The notes under the pieces were generated by a model. That model ran no database searches. It was not told the DNA's origin and was given only the letters and a program-made list of their open reading frames with translations. The translations under genes and the position numbers were made by a program. A DNA stretch of 64,000 nucleotides from Polynucleobacter acidiphobus (GTDB taxonomy: Bacteria; Pseudomonadota; Gammaproteobacteria; Burkholderiales; Burkholderiaceae): assembly GCF_003065385.1 (NCBI RefSeq), contig NZ_CP023277.1:1204829-1268828 (forward strand), given 5' to 3'. This document shows, piece after piece, positions 24,905 through 35,268 of the stretch (within the stretch, counting starts at the first letter, position 1; every line of letters begins with the position of its first letter).

Positions 24905-25780
24905 TTATAAAACTGAGGTGCTTTGCTCTCGCATAGCCTGCCAAACCTGAAGCGCGCTCACGGTCTCGGGTACATCGTGAGTGCGCACAATCATGGCACC
25001 ACGCTCCACTGCCAATATGGCTGCCGCAATACTCGGGATCAAACGCTCGCCCACCTCAAGATTGGTGACCTTGCCCAGCATCGACTTACGAGATAGGCCC
25101 GCTAAGACCGGGTAGCCATGCTCTGTAAATACGCTCATGTGTGCCAATAACTGATAGTTGTGCTCAAGGCTTTTACCAAAGCCAAATCCGGGATCGATTG
25201 CAATGCGTTGGGAACTAACTCCCGCCTCCTCGATGATTGCAGCGCGCTCCAATAGGAATGCCTGCACCTCTTGAACCACATGTTCGTAGTTGGGATCAAA
25301 TTGCATCGTTTGAGGATCACGCTGCATATGCATCAACACAATGCCACATTGGCTTGATTTGATGGCATCGACTGCTCCCGCTTGTCGCAAAGCCCAAATG
25401 TCATTGACGCAATCAACGCCCATGGCAAGAGCTGCTTGCATCGTTTGTGGCTTATAGGTGTCGATCGATAACGCAACACCGCAATCCTTGAGCTCTTCAA
25501 TCACCGGTAAGACGCGATCGAGCTCCTCTTGTAAGCCAACGGGTTCAGCTCCTGGTCGGGTGGACTCTCCACCAATATCGATGATGTCAACGCCCGCAGC
25601 AAGCATTTTTTCTGCTTGAGCAAGGCCTGCATCGCGTTGATAAAAACGTCCGCCATCCGAGAAGGAATCCGGTGTGGCATTGAGGATGCCCATCACCAAT
25701 GGGCGTCTACGCTGATTGGTGGGGAACTCAAAAAGAAAACGCCCGCAGCGCCATGCCACGGGCGATGATAAATACGACAT
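24905..25780 (-). CDS. folP: Dihydropteroate synthase
   Basis: A 291-residue TIM-barrel enzyme that joins 4-aminobenzoate to the pterin diphosphate in folate synthesis. MGILNATPDSFSDGG (about 30-44), DIGGESTRPGA (about 66-76) and the C-terminal RTHDV motif are intact. The target-site loop looks like an ordinary sensitive FolP, not a mobile sul-type enzyme. It starts two bases after the ftsH stop, implying coupling. Confidence 0.95.
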   Translation of the reverse strand: MSYLSSPVAWRCGRFLFEFPTNQRRRPLVMGILNATPDSFSDGGRFYQRDAGLAQAEKMLAAGVDIIDIGGESTRPGAEPVGLQEELDRVLPVIEELKDCGVALSIDTYKPQTMQAALAMGVDCVNDIWALRQAGAVDAIKSSQCGIVLMHMQRDPQTMQFDPNYEHVVQEVQAFLLERAAIIEEAGVSSQRIAIDPGFGFGKSLEHNYQLLAHMSVFTEHGYPVLAGLSRKSMLGKVTNLEVGERLIPSIAAAILAVERGAMIVRTHDVPETVSALQVWQAMREQSTSVL

Positions 25781-25782
25781 GC

Positions 25783-27669
25783 TTACGCGGTTGCGGGTGC
25801 GCTACCTGCCGCTGGACCCTGCGTACCACCGCCACCCGCAGAGTTACCAAAGGCAGTCGCGGTGACTGGCTTAGGTGGCTTCGGTGTGCGCCCTGCCATG
25901 ATGTCATTGATCTGCTCAGAATCAATCGTCTCCCACTCTAAGAGTGCGGTGACCATGGCTTCCACCTTGTCACGGTTCTCTTCCAAAATCTTCTTGGCGA
26001 GTGCGTATTGGCTATCAATCAGAGTCCGAATCTCGGCATCGACCTTTTGTTGGGTGAGCTCCGATACGGTCTTGCTGTTCATGCGACCAAACATGCTGTC
26101 TTGCTCCGTGTCGACATAGACCATGGTACCCAAGCTATCGCTCATGCCATACCGAGTCACCATATCGCGGGCCATTTTGGTAGCGCGCTCAAAGTCGTTC
26201 GATGCTCCAGTACTCATCGAGCCCAAGAACACCTCTTCAGCAGCACGGCCACCAAACAAGATGGCTAACTCTTCGAGCATGCGATCTTTGTATAAGTTGA
26301 CCCGATCAAACTCCGGCAGCTGCCAAGTTACACCAAGCGCCATACCGCGCGGCATGATGGTTACCTTATGCACCGGGTCAGCCTTGGGTAGCATCTTTGC
26401 CACCACCGCATGACCCGACTCGTGATAAGCCGTATTACGACGCTCTTCCTCGCGCATCACAGCGGACTTACGCTCAGGACCCATATAGATCTTGTCCTTG
26501 GCATCTTCGAAGTCTTGCATATCCACCGCGCGCTTACTACGACGCGCTGCAAACAAAGCCGCTTCATTGACCAAGTTAGCTAGATCAGCACCCGAGAACC
26601 CAGGAGTACCACGAGCCAAGACCGCAGGATCAACGTCGGCATTGATTGGCACTTTGCGCATATGCACGCGCAGAATTTGCTCACGACCCCGAATGTCAGG
26701 TAAACCAACATGCACTTGGCGGTCAAAACGACCAGGGCGTAGTAAGGCGCGATCCAGAACATCCGAACGGTTGGTCGCAGCGATCACGATCACACCGCTA
26801 TTGGTCTCAAAGCCGTCCATCTCGACGAGCATTTGGTTTAAGGTTTGCTCGCGCTCATCATTACCGCCGCCCATGCCAGCACCACGATGACGACCTACTG
26901 CATCGATCTCATCAATAAAGATGATGCAAGGTGCATGCTTTTTAGCGTTCTCAAACATATCGCGTACGCGCGCAGCACCAACACCCACAAACATCTCAAC
27001 GAAGTCGGAGCCTGAGATTGAGAAAAATGGTACTTTAGCCTCGCCTGCAATCGCACGGGCCAATAAGGTCTTACCGGTTCCAGGAGGACCGACTAAGAGT
27101 ACGCCATGTGGAATCCGACCACCAAGCTTTTGGAACTTTTGGGGATCTTTGAGGAAGTCGACAATCTCAAATACTTCTTCTTTGGCCTCGTCGCAACCCG
27201 CAACATCCGCAAAGGTCACTGAATTGCTGTTCTCATCAATCAGACGCGCCTTGGATTTACCAAAGGAGAACGCACCACCCTTACCGCCACCTTGCATCTG
27301 GCGCATCATGAAGAACCAAAAGCCGATGATTAATAAGGTAGGTCCTAAGTAATAGAGTGCAGAGACCAATAAATTGGGTTCGTCTTCGGTCTTGCCAGTG
27401 ACCTGAACACCGTATTTCATGAGATCACCCACCATCCAGATATCGCCTGGGGAGATGATCGAGTATTTGTTGCCATCAACTGGGGTGATTTGCAGGGTAC
27501 GACCTTGCACATCCACGCGCTTGATCTTGCCAGCCTTGGCATCATCCATAAATTGGGAATACGTGACCTGATCTTGAGTCCGTGGTTTATCAAACTGTTT
27601 AAAGACAGTAAACAAAACCAGGCCCACGATGAGCCATACACCCACTTTTTGGAACATATTGTTATTCAA
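25783..27669 (-). CDS. ftsH: ATP-dependent zinc metalloprotease FtsH
   Basis: An inner-membrane AAA+ protease. A TTG at 27669 is taken as start because AAAGGTG lies just upstream and the product then begins [10 protein letters not shown], as I recall for Burkholderiales FtsH; the TTG at 27690 lacks such support. Two membrane helices (about 5-25 and 100-120) flank a periplasmic domain. Walker A GPPGTGKT, the second-region-of-homology arginines and the zinc motif HESGH are present. The C-terminus is rich in Gly and Ala. It degrades short-lived membrane and regulatory proteins. Confidence 0.95.
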   Translation of the reverse strand: MNNNMFQKVGVWLIVGLVLFTVFKQFDKPRTQDQVTYSQFMDDAKAGKIKRVDVQGRTLQITPVDGNKYSIISPGDIWMVGDLMKYGVQVTGKTEDEPNLLVSALYYLGPTLLIIGFWFFMMRQMQGGGKGGAFSFGKSKARLIDENSNSVTFADVAGCDEAKEEVFEIVDFLKDPQKFQKLGGRIPHGVLLVGPPGTGKTLLARAIAGEAKVPFFSISGSDFVEMFVGVGAARVRDMFENAKKHAPCIIFIDEIDAVGRHRGAGMGGGNDEREQTLNQMLVEMDGFETNSGVIVIAATNRSDVLDRALLRPGRFDRQVHVGLPDIRGREQILRVHMRKVPINADVDPAVLARGTPGFSGADLANLVNEAALFAARRSKRAVDMQDFEDAKDKIYMGPERKSAVMREEERRNTAYHESGHAVVAKMLPKADPVHKVTIMPRGMALGVTWQLPEFDRVNLYKDRMLEELAILFGGRAAEEVFLGSMSTGASNDFERATKMARDMVTRYGMSDSLGTMVYVDTEQDSMFGRMNSKTVSELTQQKVDAEIRTLIDSQYALAKKILEENRDKVEAMVTALLEWETIDSEQINDIMAGRTPKPPKPVTATAFGNSAGGGGTQGPAAGSAPATA

Positions 27670-27831
27670 AATACACCTTTGCCGGATCAATCCGGGAGTT
27701 ATCGGGGTTGAGAACCAAACCTCACCCTATGTATTTGATTCTACTCCCGTTGAAATTCAAGGGTTGGAGGTCTAATTTATCCTAAAAATGCTGGGTTTTC
27801 TATGGTTTGTGGGCAATCTCTGCGATTTGCC

Positions 27832-28497
27832 CTACTTCAAATAGCGCCCTAGCAGAAAGGTTTCCGAGGATTTATCCCGTGAAGCCTTGGGTTTACGGGG
27901 GGAAACGGTCTTAAATACCCCCTTAAATGCCTCAACTATTTGACTATAGCCACTCCCATGAAAGCACTTGATCAAAAGTGCCCCATCGGGCTTGAGATGC
28001 TCTTTGGCAAACTCCAAAGCGAGCTCCGCGAGATTGGCCATCCGCGCAGCATCGGCTACACCGACGCCTGAGAGATTGGGGGCCATATCGGAGAGTACTA
28101 AATCAACTTTGCCATTTGCCTCCGGTGGCAAAGCGGCCTCGAGCGCCTGCAAGCCCTCCTCCTCTCGAAAATCGCCTTGAATAAAGGTGACATCCGCCAC
28201 GGGCTCCATCGGCAAGAGATCAATAGCGATGATGCAACCATCGGGCTTACCGGCAGTCTCGGGTGTTGGATGTTTGCGAAGCTGCACTAAGCGATTGCGA
28301 ATGTACTGACTCCAGCTACCTGGGGCGCTTCCCAAGTCAACTACGGTCATCCCGGCTTTAATCAGATGATCTTGTTCATCGATCTCCGAGAGCTTATAGG
28401 CCGCCCGCGCACGATAGCCCTCTTTCTGCGCGAGCTTGACGTAGGGATCATTGACATGATCGTGCAACCAATTTTTATTGAACTTGTTCTTTGCCAC
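27832..28497 (-). CDS. rlmE: 23S rRNA (uridine-2'-O)-methyltransferase RlmE
   Basis: A FtsJ-family methyltransferase that modifies U2552 of 23S rRNA. The start is placed at GTG 28497, giving [19 protein letters not shown] and 221 residues, the normal family length; the frame is open 14 codons further upstream. The SAM motif [21 protein letters not shown] and the KCFHG lysine segment are intact. It is divergent from yhbY by about 55 bases and lies upstream of ftsH, a conserved neighbourhood. Confidence 0.93.
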   Translation of the reverse strand: MAKNKFNKNWLHDHVNDPYVKLAQKEGYRARAAYKLSEIDEQDHLIKAGMTVVDLGSAPGSWSQYIRNRLVQLRKHPTPETAGKPDGCIIAIDLLPMEPVADVTFIQGDFREEEGLQALEAALPPEANGKVDLVLSDMAPNLSGVGVADAARMANLAELALEFAKEHLKPDGALLIKCFHGSGYSQIVEAFKGVFKTVSPRKPKASRDKSSETFLLGRYLK

Positions 28498-28552
28498 AAA
28501 CGCTATTGTCCTTGTTTTGGGTTGCACAGTGCAAATCATCTATGATGCAGGG

Positions 28553-29008
28553 ATGACTGCTCTTTCACTCACACCAGCGCAACGCAAGGCTCACCGCGCG
28601 CAAGCCCACGCCCTCAACCCCGTCGTCATGATTGGTAACGAAGGTCTCACAGCCGCGGTTCGCAAAGAAATTGATCGTGCCCTATCGAGCCATGGTCTGA
28701 TTAAGATCCGCGTACTGGGTGACGATCGCGATGCCCGTATTGCAATGTATGAATCGATATGCGATGAGTTGAGTGCCGCCCCGATTCAGCACATTGGCAA
28801 ACTCCTTGTGGTGTGGCGCCCTGTCGCATCAAAGCCTGAGAAAGTAGTCCCCACTAAAAAAGTAGCACGCGCCTATCAAACCGCTCGCAGCAATCAACGC
28901 GGCAGTGGCTCGCGTGTGGGCTTCAAAAAAGCAGCCGTGGCCAGCACCAGCAAACCAAAGCGCCGCAAGACTCGCTTAGCTAGCCCCAAAAAAGCGGCTT
29001 TGGGTTAA
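28553..29008 (+). CDS. yhbY: YhbY-type CRS1/CRM RNA-binding protein
   Basis: The start at 28553 gives MTALSLTPAQRKAHRAQAHA and 151 residues. The first 100 residues are the CRM fold (NPVVMIGNEGLT, KIRVLGDDR) that binds the large ribosomal subunit precursor. The remaining 50 residues are a basic Lys/Arg-rich tail (KKVARAYQTARSNQRGS and KPKRRKTRL), longer than in E. coli YhbY. It is divergent from rlmE, another ribosome assembly gene, and overlaps the 3' end of the convergent DUF4149 gene by 33 bases. Confidence 0.9.
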   Translation: MTALSLTPAQRKAHRAQAHALNPVVMIGNEGLTAAVRKEIDRALSSHGLIKIRVLGDDRDARIAMYESICDELSAAPIQHIGKLLVVWRPVASKPEKVVPTKKVARAYQTARSNQRGSGSRVGFKKAAVASTSKPKRRKTRLASPKKAALG

Positions 29009-29476
29009 TCGCCAAACCAAATAAATACCCAGAAGACTTTGCACCAAGAAAACACTGCTTGAAATGCCGTGCAAGGTAGCAAACAAACTCGCTGACGGTG
29101 AATACATCACTGGCATGCCTTGTAACAAGGCGTCCTCGCGTAAGTTCTCCATCCAGGGCATGAGCACGAAACTGCCAAGCGCGGCACACACAAGCATCGC
29201 AAGCAGAATCCAACGAATCGCACGATAGGCTTGCAACCCACGACTTACCAAGAGGTTTGCTAAGACCAGTAGCGCCACACAGAGCACCAGACTCACGTAC
29301 GCCTCTACCTGGAAAATCGTACCAGCCACCATACCGGCTACCTGACGATCGGTGAGGGTTGCAAATAGCGTCGGCGCAACTAAGTAGCCAACAGTAATTA
29401 GGCTACCAACCCAAAGACTACTGATGAAGAGAAATAGGCGTTGCGCAATTTGGTGCTGGGTGGATTGAGCTTGCAT
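28976..29476 (-). CDS. DUF4149 family membrane protein
   Basis: A 166-residue inner-membrane protein with four predicted membrane segments, starting around residues 14, 55, 85 and 140. The GYLVAPTLFATL segment after the first helix is the kind of conserved turn seen in DUF4149 proteins, usually found beside rlmE/yhbY/ftsH in betaproteobacteria. Function is unknown. It lies eight bases after the toxin gene on the same strand. Confidence 0.75.
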   Translation of the reverse strand: MQAQSTQHQIAQRLFLFISSLWVGSLITVGYLVAPTLFATLTDRQVAGMVAGTIFQVEAYVSLVLCVALLVLANLLVSRGLQAYRAIRWILLAMLVCAALGSFVLMPWMENLREDALLQGMPVMYSPSASLFATLHGISSSVFLVQSLLGIYLVWRLTQSRFFGAS

Positions 29477-29484
29477 CGTGCGTA

Positions 29485-29811
29485 CTAGGTCATTAAGGTT
29501 GATAGTTTAGCCAAGACATCATCGATCACAGCCGCCGACACGGTCTCAACGCGTTTTGCTTTGCGTGCCGCGAGGTCAAGTGTGCGGGGTTGATCGCAGC
29601 GAGCAATACCAACAGTTTTGGTCCCGATGAGCTCAACTGCAAACCCGGCCACCCGCGCAAACTGACCTCCGGTTGAGATCGGCACAACGATTGGGGTCTT
29701 GGTTAGTTGATTAAACGGTGCTGGTGACACTACCAATACAGGGCGATACCCTTTTTGCTCATGGCCAGCCGTTGGATCAAGAGATACCAAATAAATATCG
29801 CCTCGCTTCAT
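29485..29811 (-). CDS. MazF/PemK-family toxin endoribonuclease
   Basis: A 108-residue protein of the MazF/PemK/ChpB fold. It starts with KRGDIYLVSLDPTAGHEQKGYRP, with the RGD-I-V and Q-G-RP active-site pattern; Arg and Thr residues of the catalytic groove are in VVPISTGG. Its start overlaps the antitoxin stop by one base, the usual toxin-antitoxin layout. Such toxins cleave mRNA at short sites; the target sequence cannot be read from the protein. Confidence 0.9.
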   Translation of the reverse strand: MKRGDIYLVSLDPTAGHEQKGYRPVLVVSPAPFNQLTKTPIVVPISTGGQFARVAGFAVELIGTKTVGIARCDQPRTLDLAARKAKRVETVSAAVIDDVLAKLSTLMT

Positions 29812-30065
29812 TACAGAATCTCATTACCAATGGGGGCGCTATCTAACCAAACCCGATCCTCACTTGGCATTTTTGCTTTGGGATCGCACTGCGCCAATAA
29901 ATCAGCGAGTTCATATTGAGGCTTGGTAATGGGTCGCACGACCAACTGCCCGTCCTTTAGAGCGACATCAACGGTCGATCCGCACTCAATCTTGAGCTCT
30001 TTGAGAAAAACCGGGGACACTGCCAGCATCACTGAACCTCCAACCTTTCTTAAATTAGTATGCAT
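29811..30065 (-). CDS. MazE/ChpS-like antitoxin (AbrB-type)
   Basis: An 84-residue protein with an N-terminal swapped-hairpin DNA-binding domain (LRKVGGSVMLAVSPVFLKEL) and an acidic C-terminal tail that would wrap the toxin. It follows a very strong GGAGGG ribosome binding site. A perfect palindrome (30081-30098) lies directly upstream and is a likely autoregulatory operator. The first gene of the pair being the antitoxin is typical. Confidence 0.88.
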   Translation of the reverse strand: MHTNLRKVGGSVMLAVSPVFLKELKIECGSTVDVALKDGQLVVRPITKPQYELADLLAQCDPKAKMPSEDRVWLDSAPIGNEIL

Positions 30066-30080
30066 ACGCCCTCCGAATAA

Positions 30081-30098
30081 GTTATACCGAAGTATAAC
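30081..30098 (-). promoter_or_regulatory. Palindromic operator of the mazEF-type pair
   Basis: GTTATAC (30081-30087) and GTATAAC (30092-30098) are perfect inverted copies around a 4-base spacer. On the minus strand TATACT inside it can serve as a -10, so bound antitoxin would block the promoter. The start codon is 16 bases downstream. Confidence 0.6.
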
Positions 30099-30130
30099 AA
30101 ATTCAGGGGAGAGATTATATTTTTATATAA

Positions 30131-30613
30131 CTAGATGTAACGAACCGAGAGGATCTCGACTTCCCGAGCGCCTGCGGGGGCTTGAACGGTCACCACATCG
30201 CCCTCTTCTTTGCCGATCAGGGCACGAGCAATGGGGGAGCTAATCGAGATCTTATTGGCAGCGATGTCGGCTTCATCATCGCCCACGATTTGATAGCTCA
30301 TTTTTTTACCGTCATCGAGATCTTCCAGTTCAACGGTGGCACCAAAGACGACCCGACCCTCTGCTTCGAGTAACGCAGGGTCAATAATTTGTGCAGCCGA
30401 TAATTTGGTCTCAAGCTCTTTGATGCGACCCTCAATAAACGCTTGTTTCTCTTTGGCGGCATCGTACTCCGCGTTCTCCGAAAGATCACCTTGGGCGCGC
30501 GCTTCGGAGATTGCATTAATCACTGCGGGACGATCGACATGCTTTAAGCGCGTGAGCTCTTCTTTCAAGAGCTCAGCGCCATGCTTGGTAATAGGAATAG
30601 TGTTTGTACTCAT
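30131..30613 (-). CDS. greA: Transcription elongation factor GreA
   Basis: The start is ATG 30613, giving 160 residues; the upstream codon at 30622 is TTG. The N-terminal coiled coil contains ARAQGDLSENAEYDAAKE, with the acidic tip (Asp and Glu) that enters the RNA polymerase secondary channel, and the C-terminal FKBP-like domain follows. GreA rescues backtracked polymerase by stimulating transcript cleavage. It follows carB by 38 bases, so carA-carB-greA probably form one operon, a common betaproteobacterial order. Confidence 0.96.
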   Translation of the reverse strand: MSTNTIPITKHGAELLKEELTRLKHVDRPAVINAISEARAQGDLSENAEYDAAKEKQAFIEGRIKELETKLSAAQIIDPALLEAEGRVVFGATVELEDLDDGKKMSYQIVGDDEADIAANKISISSPIARALIGKEEGDVVTVQAPAGAREVEILSVRYI

Positions 30614-30651
30614 ACTGCTCAACCTTAAAATCGATGAAGCTCGATTTTAGT

Positions 30652-33600
30652 CTAGCTAAGCGAAATGTGTAAATTCTGTAAGGAATAAACCTCGAGCGAA
30701 TCCTTCGCCCGCATCCCTTCCATCACCGCACGTGCCGCACTAATTGTGGTGTAGTAGGTCACACCATTGGCTTGTGCGGTAGTTCGAATCGAACGAGAGT
30801 CCGCAATCGCATTACGGGTTTCATCCACAGTGGTAAACACCAAGGTAATCTCACCGTTTTTGATCATGTCGACAATGTGAGGACGACCCTCTTTGACCTT
30901 GTTCACCACCGATACCGGAATATTTGCTGCGGCAATGGCCGCGGCAGTCCCTTTGGTAGCGACCATTGGAAAGCCCATCTCATGCAAGAGCTTGGCCACC
31001 ACGACGGCAAGTGGCTTATCGCTATCTTTGACGGTTAGCACCACATTACCGCTCTTCGGTAATTTGATCCCCGCCGCCAACTGCGATTTGAATAAGGCCT
31101 CACCAAAGGTCTTACCAACTCCCATCACCTCACCCGTGGAGCGCATCTCAGGGCCTAAGATTGGATCAATGCCTGGGAACTTATTAAATGGGAACACCGC
31201 CTCCTTAACGGAGTAGTACGGAGGAATCACCTCCTCCATAATGCCCTGCTGATCGAGACTCTGACCCACCATACAACGCGCAGCAATCTTCGCGAGTTGC
31301 AGGCCGGTTGCTTTTGATACATAGGGCACCGTACGTGATGCCCGTGGATTGACTTCTAATACAAAGATGGTGTCCTTACCGTCGCTTTGCTGAATCGCAA
31401 ATTGCACGTTCATTAAACCAACGACATTCAGACCCTTGGCCATCGCTGCAGTTTGGCGCTTAAGCTCGGCAATGGTCTCTTTCGATAGGGAGTATGGGGG
31501 CAATGAACAGGCTGAGTCACCTGAATGCACGCCCGCTTGCTCAATGTGTTCCATCACTCCACCAATAAACACTCGGGTTCCATCGGAGATGCAATCCACA
31601 TCGCACTCAATCGCATCATTTAAGAAGCGATCTAACAATACCGGTGAGTCATTCGATACCTTGACGGCCTCACGCATGTAACGCTCGAGGTCACGCCCAT
31701 CATGCACGATCTCCATTGCTCGACCGCCCAATACATAGGAAGGACGAACGACTAAGGGGTAGCCAATCTCCTCGGCCAGCTTGAGTGCTTCATCTTCAGC
31801 GCGCGCTGTGCGATTAGGCGGTTGACGTAATTTGAGGTCATGCAGGAGCTTTTGGAAGCGCTCCCGATCCTCGGCGGCATCAATCATGTCAGGCGAAGTA
31901 CCAATAATCGGCACGCCATTGGCCTCAAGATCAAGGGCGAGCTTCAGTGGCGTTTGTCCACCATATTGCACAATCACACCCTTGGGCTTCTCCTTAGCAA
32001 CGATCTCCAGAACGTCCTCTAAGGTCAGAGGCTCAAAGTACAAACGATCTGAGGTGTCGTAGTCGGTCGACACGGTCTCGGGATTACAGTTCACCATGAT
32101 GGTCTCGTAACCATCGTCGCGCATTGCCAATGCCGCATGGACGCAGCAGTAATCAAACTCGATACCCTGGCCAATCCGGTTAGGCCCACCGCCTAGCACC
32201 ATAATCTTCTCGCGCTGCGTAGGCTGTGACTCGCACTCGCCATGCTCTGCTTCATAGGTCGAGTACATATATGCCGTATTGGTTGCAAACTCGGCTGCGC
32301 AAGTATCGACCCGCTTGTAGACTGGGAATACGCCATGACCATGACGTGCTTGACGCACCGCCGTCGCATCGGTTTTCAATAATTTAACGAGACGCCGATC
32401 TGAAAATCCTTTTTGCTTGAGGAACCGCATCTCTGCGGCACTAAGGCTAGGCAGGGTGTGCTCTTTAACCGCATTCTCAATCTCAACGAGCTCTTCAATT
32501 TGCTCCAAGAACCATGGATCAATTTTGGTCTCTTCGTAAACCTCATCAATACCCATACCCATACGGAAGGCATCGCCCACATACCAAATGCGATCCGGGC
32601 CTGGCTCACCAATCTCGGCAATGATGTCCTCGAGGTCGGTGGATTTCTCATCTAAGCCATCGACACCCACTTCAAGACCGCGTAAGGCTTTTTGAAATGA
32701 CTCTTGGAAGGTACGGCCAATTGCCATCACCTCTCCCACGGATTTCATTTGGGTGGTTAAGCGTGGATCCGCTTCACGGAACTTCTCAAAGGCAAAGCGT
32801 GGGATCTTGGTGACGACATAGTCAATACTGGGCTCAAACGATGCCGGCGTAGCACCGCCCGTAATATCGTTTTGCAACTCATCCAAGGTATAGCCCACCG
32901 CTAATTTGGCAGCAACCTTGGCAATGGGGAAGCCAGTGGCCTTCGATGCAAGAGCGGATGAGCGTGAGACGCGTGGGTTCATCTCAATCACGATCATGCG
33001 GCCATCGACTGGATTAATCGAGAACTGCACATTCGAGCCACCAGTATCCACCCCAATCTCGCGCAAGACTGCGATTGAGGCATTACGCATGATTTGATAC
33101 TCTTTGTCGGTGAGTGTTTGTGCGGGAGCCACCGTGATGGAGTCCCCGGTGTGCACGCCCATCGGATCTAAGTTCTCAATCGAGCAAACGATGATGCAGT
33201 TATCGGCACGATCGCGCACCACCTCCATCTCAAACTCTTTCCAGCCTAAGAGCGATTCCTCAATTAATAACTCACGCGTTGGCGATAGATCCAGACCGCG
33301 TTTACAAATCTCTTCAAATTCTTCGCGGTTATAGGCAATACCACCGCCCGATCCACCCATAGTGAACGAGGGCCGAATCACCACCGGGAATCCTGAGCTA
33401 CCGGTCTCCGCCTGAATGCGTTGCTGAACCGCGATCGCTTCGTCCATCGAATGCGCAATCCCAGACTTGGCAGAGCCCAATCCAATTTTGGTCATCGCGT
33501 CTTTGAACTTCTGACGATCCTCGGCTTTATCAATCGCCTCGGGGGATGCACCAATGAGTTCGCAATTGTATTTTTTGAGAACGCCATGACGATGCAAATC

Positions 33601-33900
33601 GAGAGCGCAGTTGAGTGCGGTCTGGCCACCCATGGTGGGCAAAATCGCATCGGGCTTCTCGGTGGCGATAATGCGCTCTACCACTTCCCAAGTAATCGGT
33701 TCGATGTAGGTCACATCGGCCATCTCCGGATCGGTCATGATGGTCGCTGGATTACTGTTCACCAGAATGACGCGATAGCCCTCTTCGCGCAAGGCTTTAC
33801 ATGCTTGCGCACCTGAGTAATCAAACTCGCAAGCCTGTCCAATCACAATCGGACCGGCACCAATAATCAAAATACTCTGAATGTCTGTACGCTTTGGCAT
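30652..33900 (-). CDS. carB: Carbamoyl-phosphate synthase large subunit
   Basis: A 1082-residue enzyme made of two homologous ATP-grasp halves, joined by an oligomerisation domain and ended by an MGS-like allosteric domain (about 940-1082). It starts [19 protein letters not shown], and both halves have intact ATP-grasp motifs ([13 protein letters not shown] and [13 protein letters not shown]). It makes carbamoyl phosphate for arginine and pyrimidines. Its first base overlaps the last base of carA, so translation is coupled. Confidence 0.98.
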   Translation of the reverse strand: MPKRTDIQSILIIGAGPIVIGQACEFDYSGAQACKALREEGYRVILVNSNPATIMTDPEMADVTYIEPITWEVVERIIATEKPDAILPTMGGQTALNCALDLHRHGVLKKYNCELIGASPEAIDKAEDRQKFKDAMTKIGLGSAKSGIAHSMDEAIAVQQRIQAETGSSGFPVVIRPSFTMGGSGGGIAYNREEFEEICKRGLDLSPTRELLIEESLLGWKEFEMEVVRDRADNCIIVCSIENLDPMGVHTGDSITVAPAQTLTDKEYQIMRNASIAVLREIGVDTGGSNVQFSINPVDGRMIVIEMNPRVSRSSALASKATGFPIAKVAAKLAVGYTLDELQNDITGGATPASFEPSIDYVVTKIPRFAFEKFREADPRLTTQMKSVGEVMAIGRTFQESFQKALRGLEVGVDGLDEKSTDLEDIIAEIGEPGPDRIWYVGDAFRMGMGIDEVYEETKIDPWFLEQIEELVEIENAVKEHTLPSLSAAEMRFLKQKGFSDRRLVKLLKTDATAVRQARHGHGVFPVYKRVDTCAAEFATNTAYMYSTYEAEHGECESQPTQREKIMVLGGGPNRIGQGIEFDYCCVHAALAMRDDGYETIMVNCNPETVSTDYDTSDRLYFEPLTLEDVLEIVAKEKPKGVIVQYGGQTPLKLALDLEANGVPIIGTSPDMIDAAEDRERFQKLLHDLKLRQPPNRTARAEDEALKLAEEIGYPLVVRPSYVLGGRAMEIVHDGRDLERYMREAVKVSNDSPVLLDRFLNDAIECDVDCISDGTRVFIGGVMEHIEQAGVHSGDSACSLPPYSLSKETIAELKRQTAAMAKGLNVVGLMNVQFAIQQSDGKDTIFVLEVNPRASRTVPYVSKATGLQLAKIAARCMVGQSLDQQGIMEEVIPPYYSVKEAVFPFNKFPGIDPILGPEMRSTGEVMGVGKTFGEALFKSQLAAGIKLPKSGNVVLTVKDSDKPLAVVVAKLLHEMGFPMVATKGTAAAIAAANIPVSVVNKVKEGRPHIVDMIKNGEITLVFTTVDETRNAIADSRSIRTTAQANGVTYYTTISAARAVMEGMRAKDSLEVYSLQNLHISLS

Positions 33901-35087
33901 TAGCGAGCTCCTTGGCCAGCGGCATTCATGAAGTGCATGAAGCGGTCAAATAAATAGGCAATGTCATGTGGGCCTGGGGAAGCCTCTGGGTGCCCCTGAA
34001 AACAAAAGGCTGGCTTATCTTTCCAGGCGAGGCCTTGCAAGGAACCATCAAACAAAGAGATATGTGTGACCCGCAAATCATCGGGTAAAGTCTTTGCGTC
34101 GACCGCAAAGCCATGGTTCTGTGAAGTGATCGCTACTCGACCACTGTCTAAATCTTTTACGGGATGGTTCGCGCCATGGTGCCCAAACTTCATTTTCAAG
34201 GTCTTCGCACCCGCAGCCAAGCCCATAATCTGATGACCCAAGCAAATACCAAAGGTCGGAATATTTTTACTGATAATGGTTTGAGCCGCACTAATCGCAT
34301 AATCACAGGGCTCGGGGTCGCCAGGGCCATTGGATAAAAATACGCCATCGGGTTTTAGCGCCAATACTTCAGCCACCGGGGTTTTGGCAGGCACAACTGT
34401 GAGCGCACAACCGCGCTCGGCCAGCATACGCAGAATATTGCGCTTGACACCAAAGTCATAGGCCACAACCCGCTTACTTGGGTTCTTCATCACTCTGAAT
34501 GCGGGCTTACCATGCTCACCATGCAACTGCCACTCCCCTTCTTGCCACTCATAGGCAGCATTGGTGGTAACCACTTGCGCAAGATCAAGGCCTGCCATTC
34601 CCGGAAATGCCTTAGCAAGGCTTAATGCACGCTTGGCAAGCGCATCGACATCATCACCAATCGTGCCAGCCACAATCGCGCCTGATTGAGCGCCGCGGTC
34701 ACGTAACAGGCGAGTTAACTTACGGGTATCAATACCAGCGATACCAGGGACCTTAGCAGTGCGCAAATAATGATCGAGACTATCTTCGGCTCGAAAGTTC
34801 GAGACACGTGCAGACAGATCTTTAATGATGAGACCGGCAGCATAGATTTTTGCTGACTCAGCGTCTTGGGCATTGACACCCACATTGCCGATGTGCGGAT
34901 AGGTTAAGGTGACGAGCTGACGTGCGTAACTGGGATCGGTGATGATTTCTTGATAACCGGTTAATGCGGTATTGAAAACAACTTCACCACTGGTCTCACC
35001 AGGAGCGCCGATACTTTGACCAGAAAAAATGGAGCCGTCAGCAAGAGCTAAAACAGCGGGGGGAAAGGAAGGAAGCAAGGGCGACAA
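33900..35087 (-). CDS. carA: Carbamoyl-phosphate synthase small subunit
   Basis: The glutaminase subunit that supplies ammonia to CarB. The class I amidotransferase nucleophile is in [13 protein letters not shown], and the His/Glu pair in [14 protein letters not shown]. The start is uncertain: TTG 35087 is preferred because TGGAG lies five bases before it, giving 395 residues; TTG 35078 would give MLPSFPPAV, and the frame extends to TTG 35138. The codons all being TTG suggests weak initiation. A 130-base gap separates it from prpE. Confidence 0.94.
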   Translation of the reverse strand: MSPLLPSFPPAVLALADGSIFSGQSIGAPGETSGEVVFNTALTGYQEIITDPSYARQLVTLTYPHIGNVGVNAQDAESAKIYAAGLIIKDLSARVSNFRAEDSLDHYLRTAKVPGIAGIDTRKLTRLLRDRGAQSGAIVAGTIGDDVDALAKRALSLAKAFPGMAGLDLAQVVTTNAAYEWQEGEWQLHGEHGKPAFRVMKNPSKRVVAYDFGVKRNILRMLAERGCALTVVPAKTPVAEVLALKPDGVFLSNGPGDPEPCDYAISAAQTIISKNIPTFGICLGHQIMGLAAGAKTLKMKFGHHGANHPVKDLDSGRVAITSQNHGFAVDAKTLPDDLRVTHISLFDGSLQGLAWKDKPAFCFQGHPEASPGPHDIAYLFDRFMHFMNAAGQGAR

Positions 35088-35268
35088 ACAATCTCCAATA
35101 CCCTGTTGCCGTCCAACACTTTTTGCCCCAAAAGACAAACCCGAGGCGAAATTGCGGGGAGGTAAGTGTCTTTAAGCGCTAGGGCAAATTATTAGTTACT
35201 GATAGCGTAATGATACCAGTTCTCTGCCCCTCACCCTGCCTTCACGCAAAACGGTTTGCCTTGCCCGG

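Noticed and set aside
27670..27690. Upstream TTG start for ftsH
   Set aside because: The TTG at 27669 has AAAGGTG just before it and gives the family-like N-terminus; the upstream codon has no such support.
30111..30127. AT-rich inverted repeat between the antitoxin gene and greA as a greA terminator
   Set aside because: The arms are A/T only and there is no GC stem, so stable termination is unlikely.
35139..35268. Riboswitch or leader peptide upstream of carA
   Set aside because: I see no conserved riboswitch core, no leader peptide with start and binding site, and no terminator-antiterminator pair.
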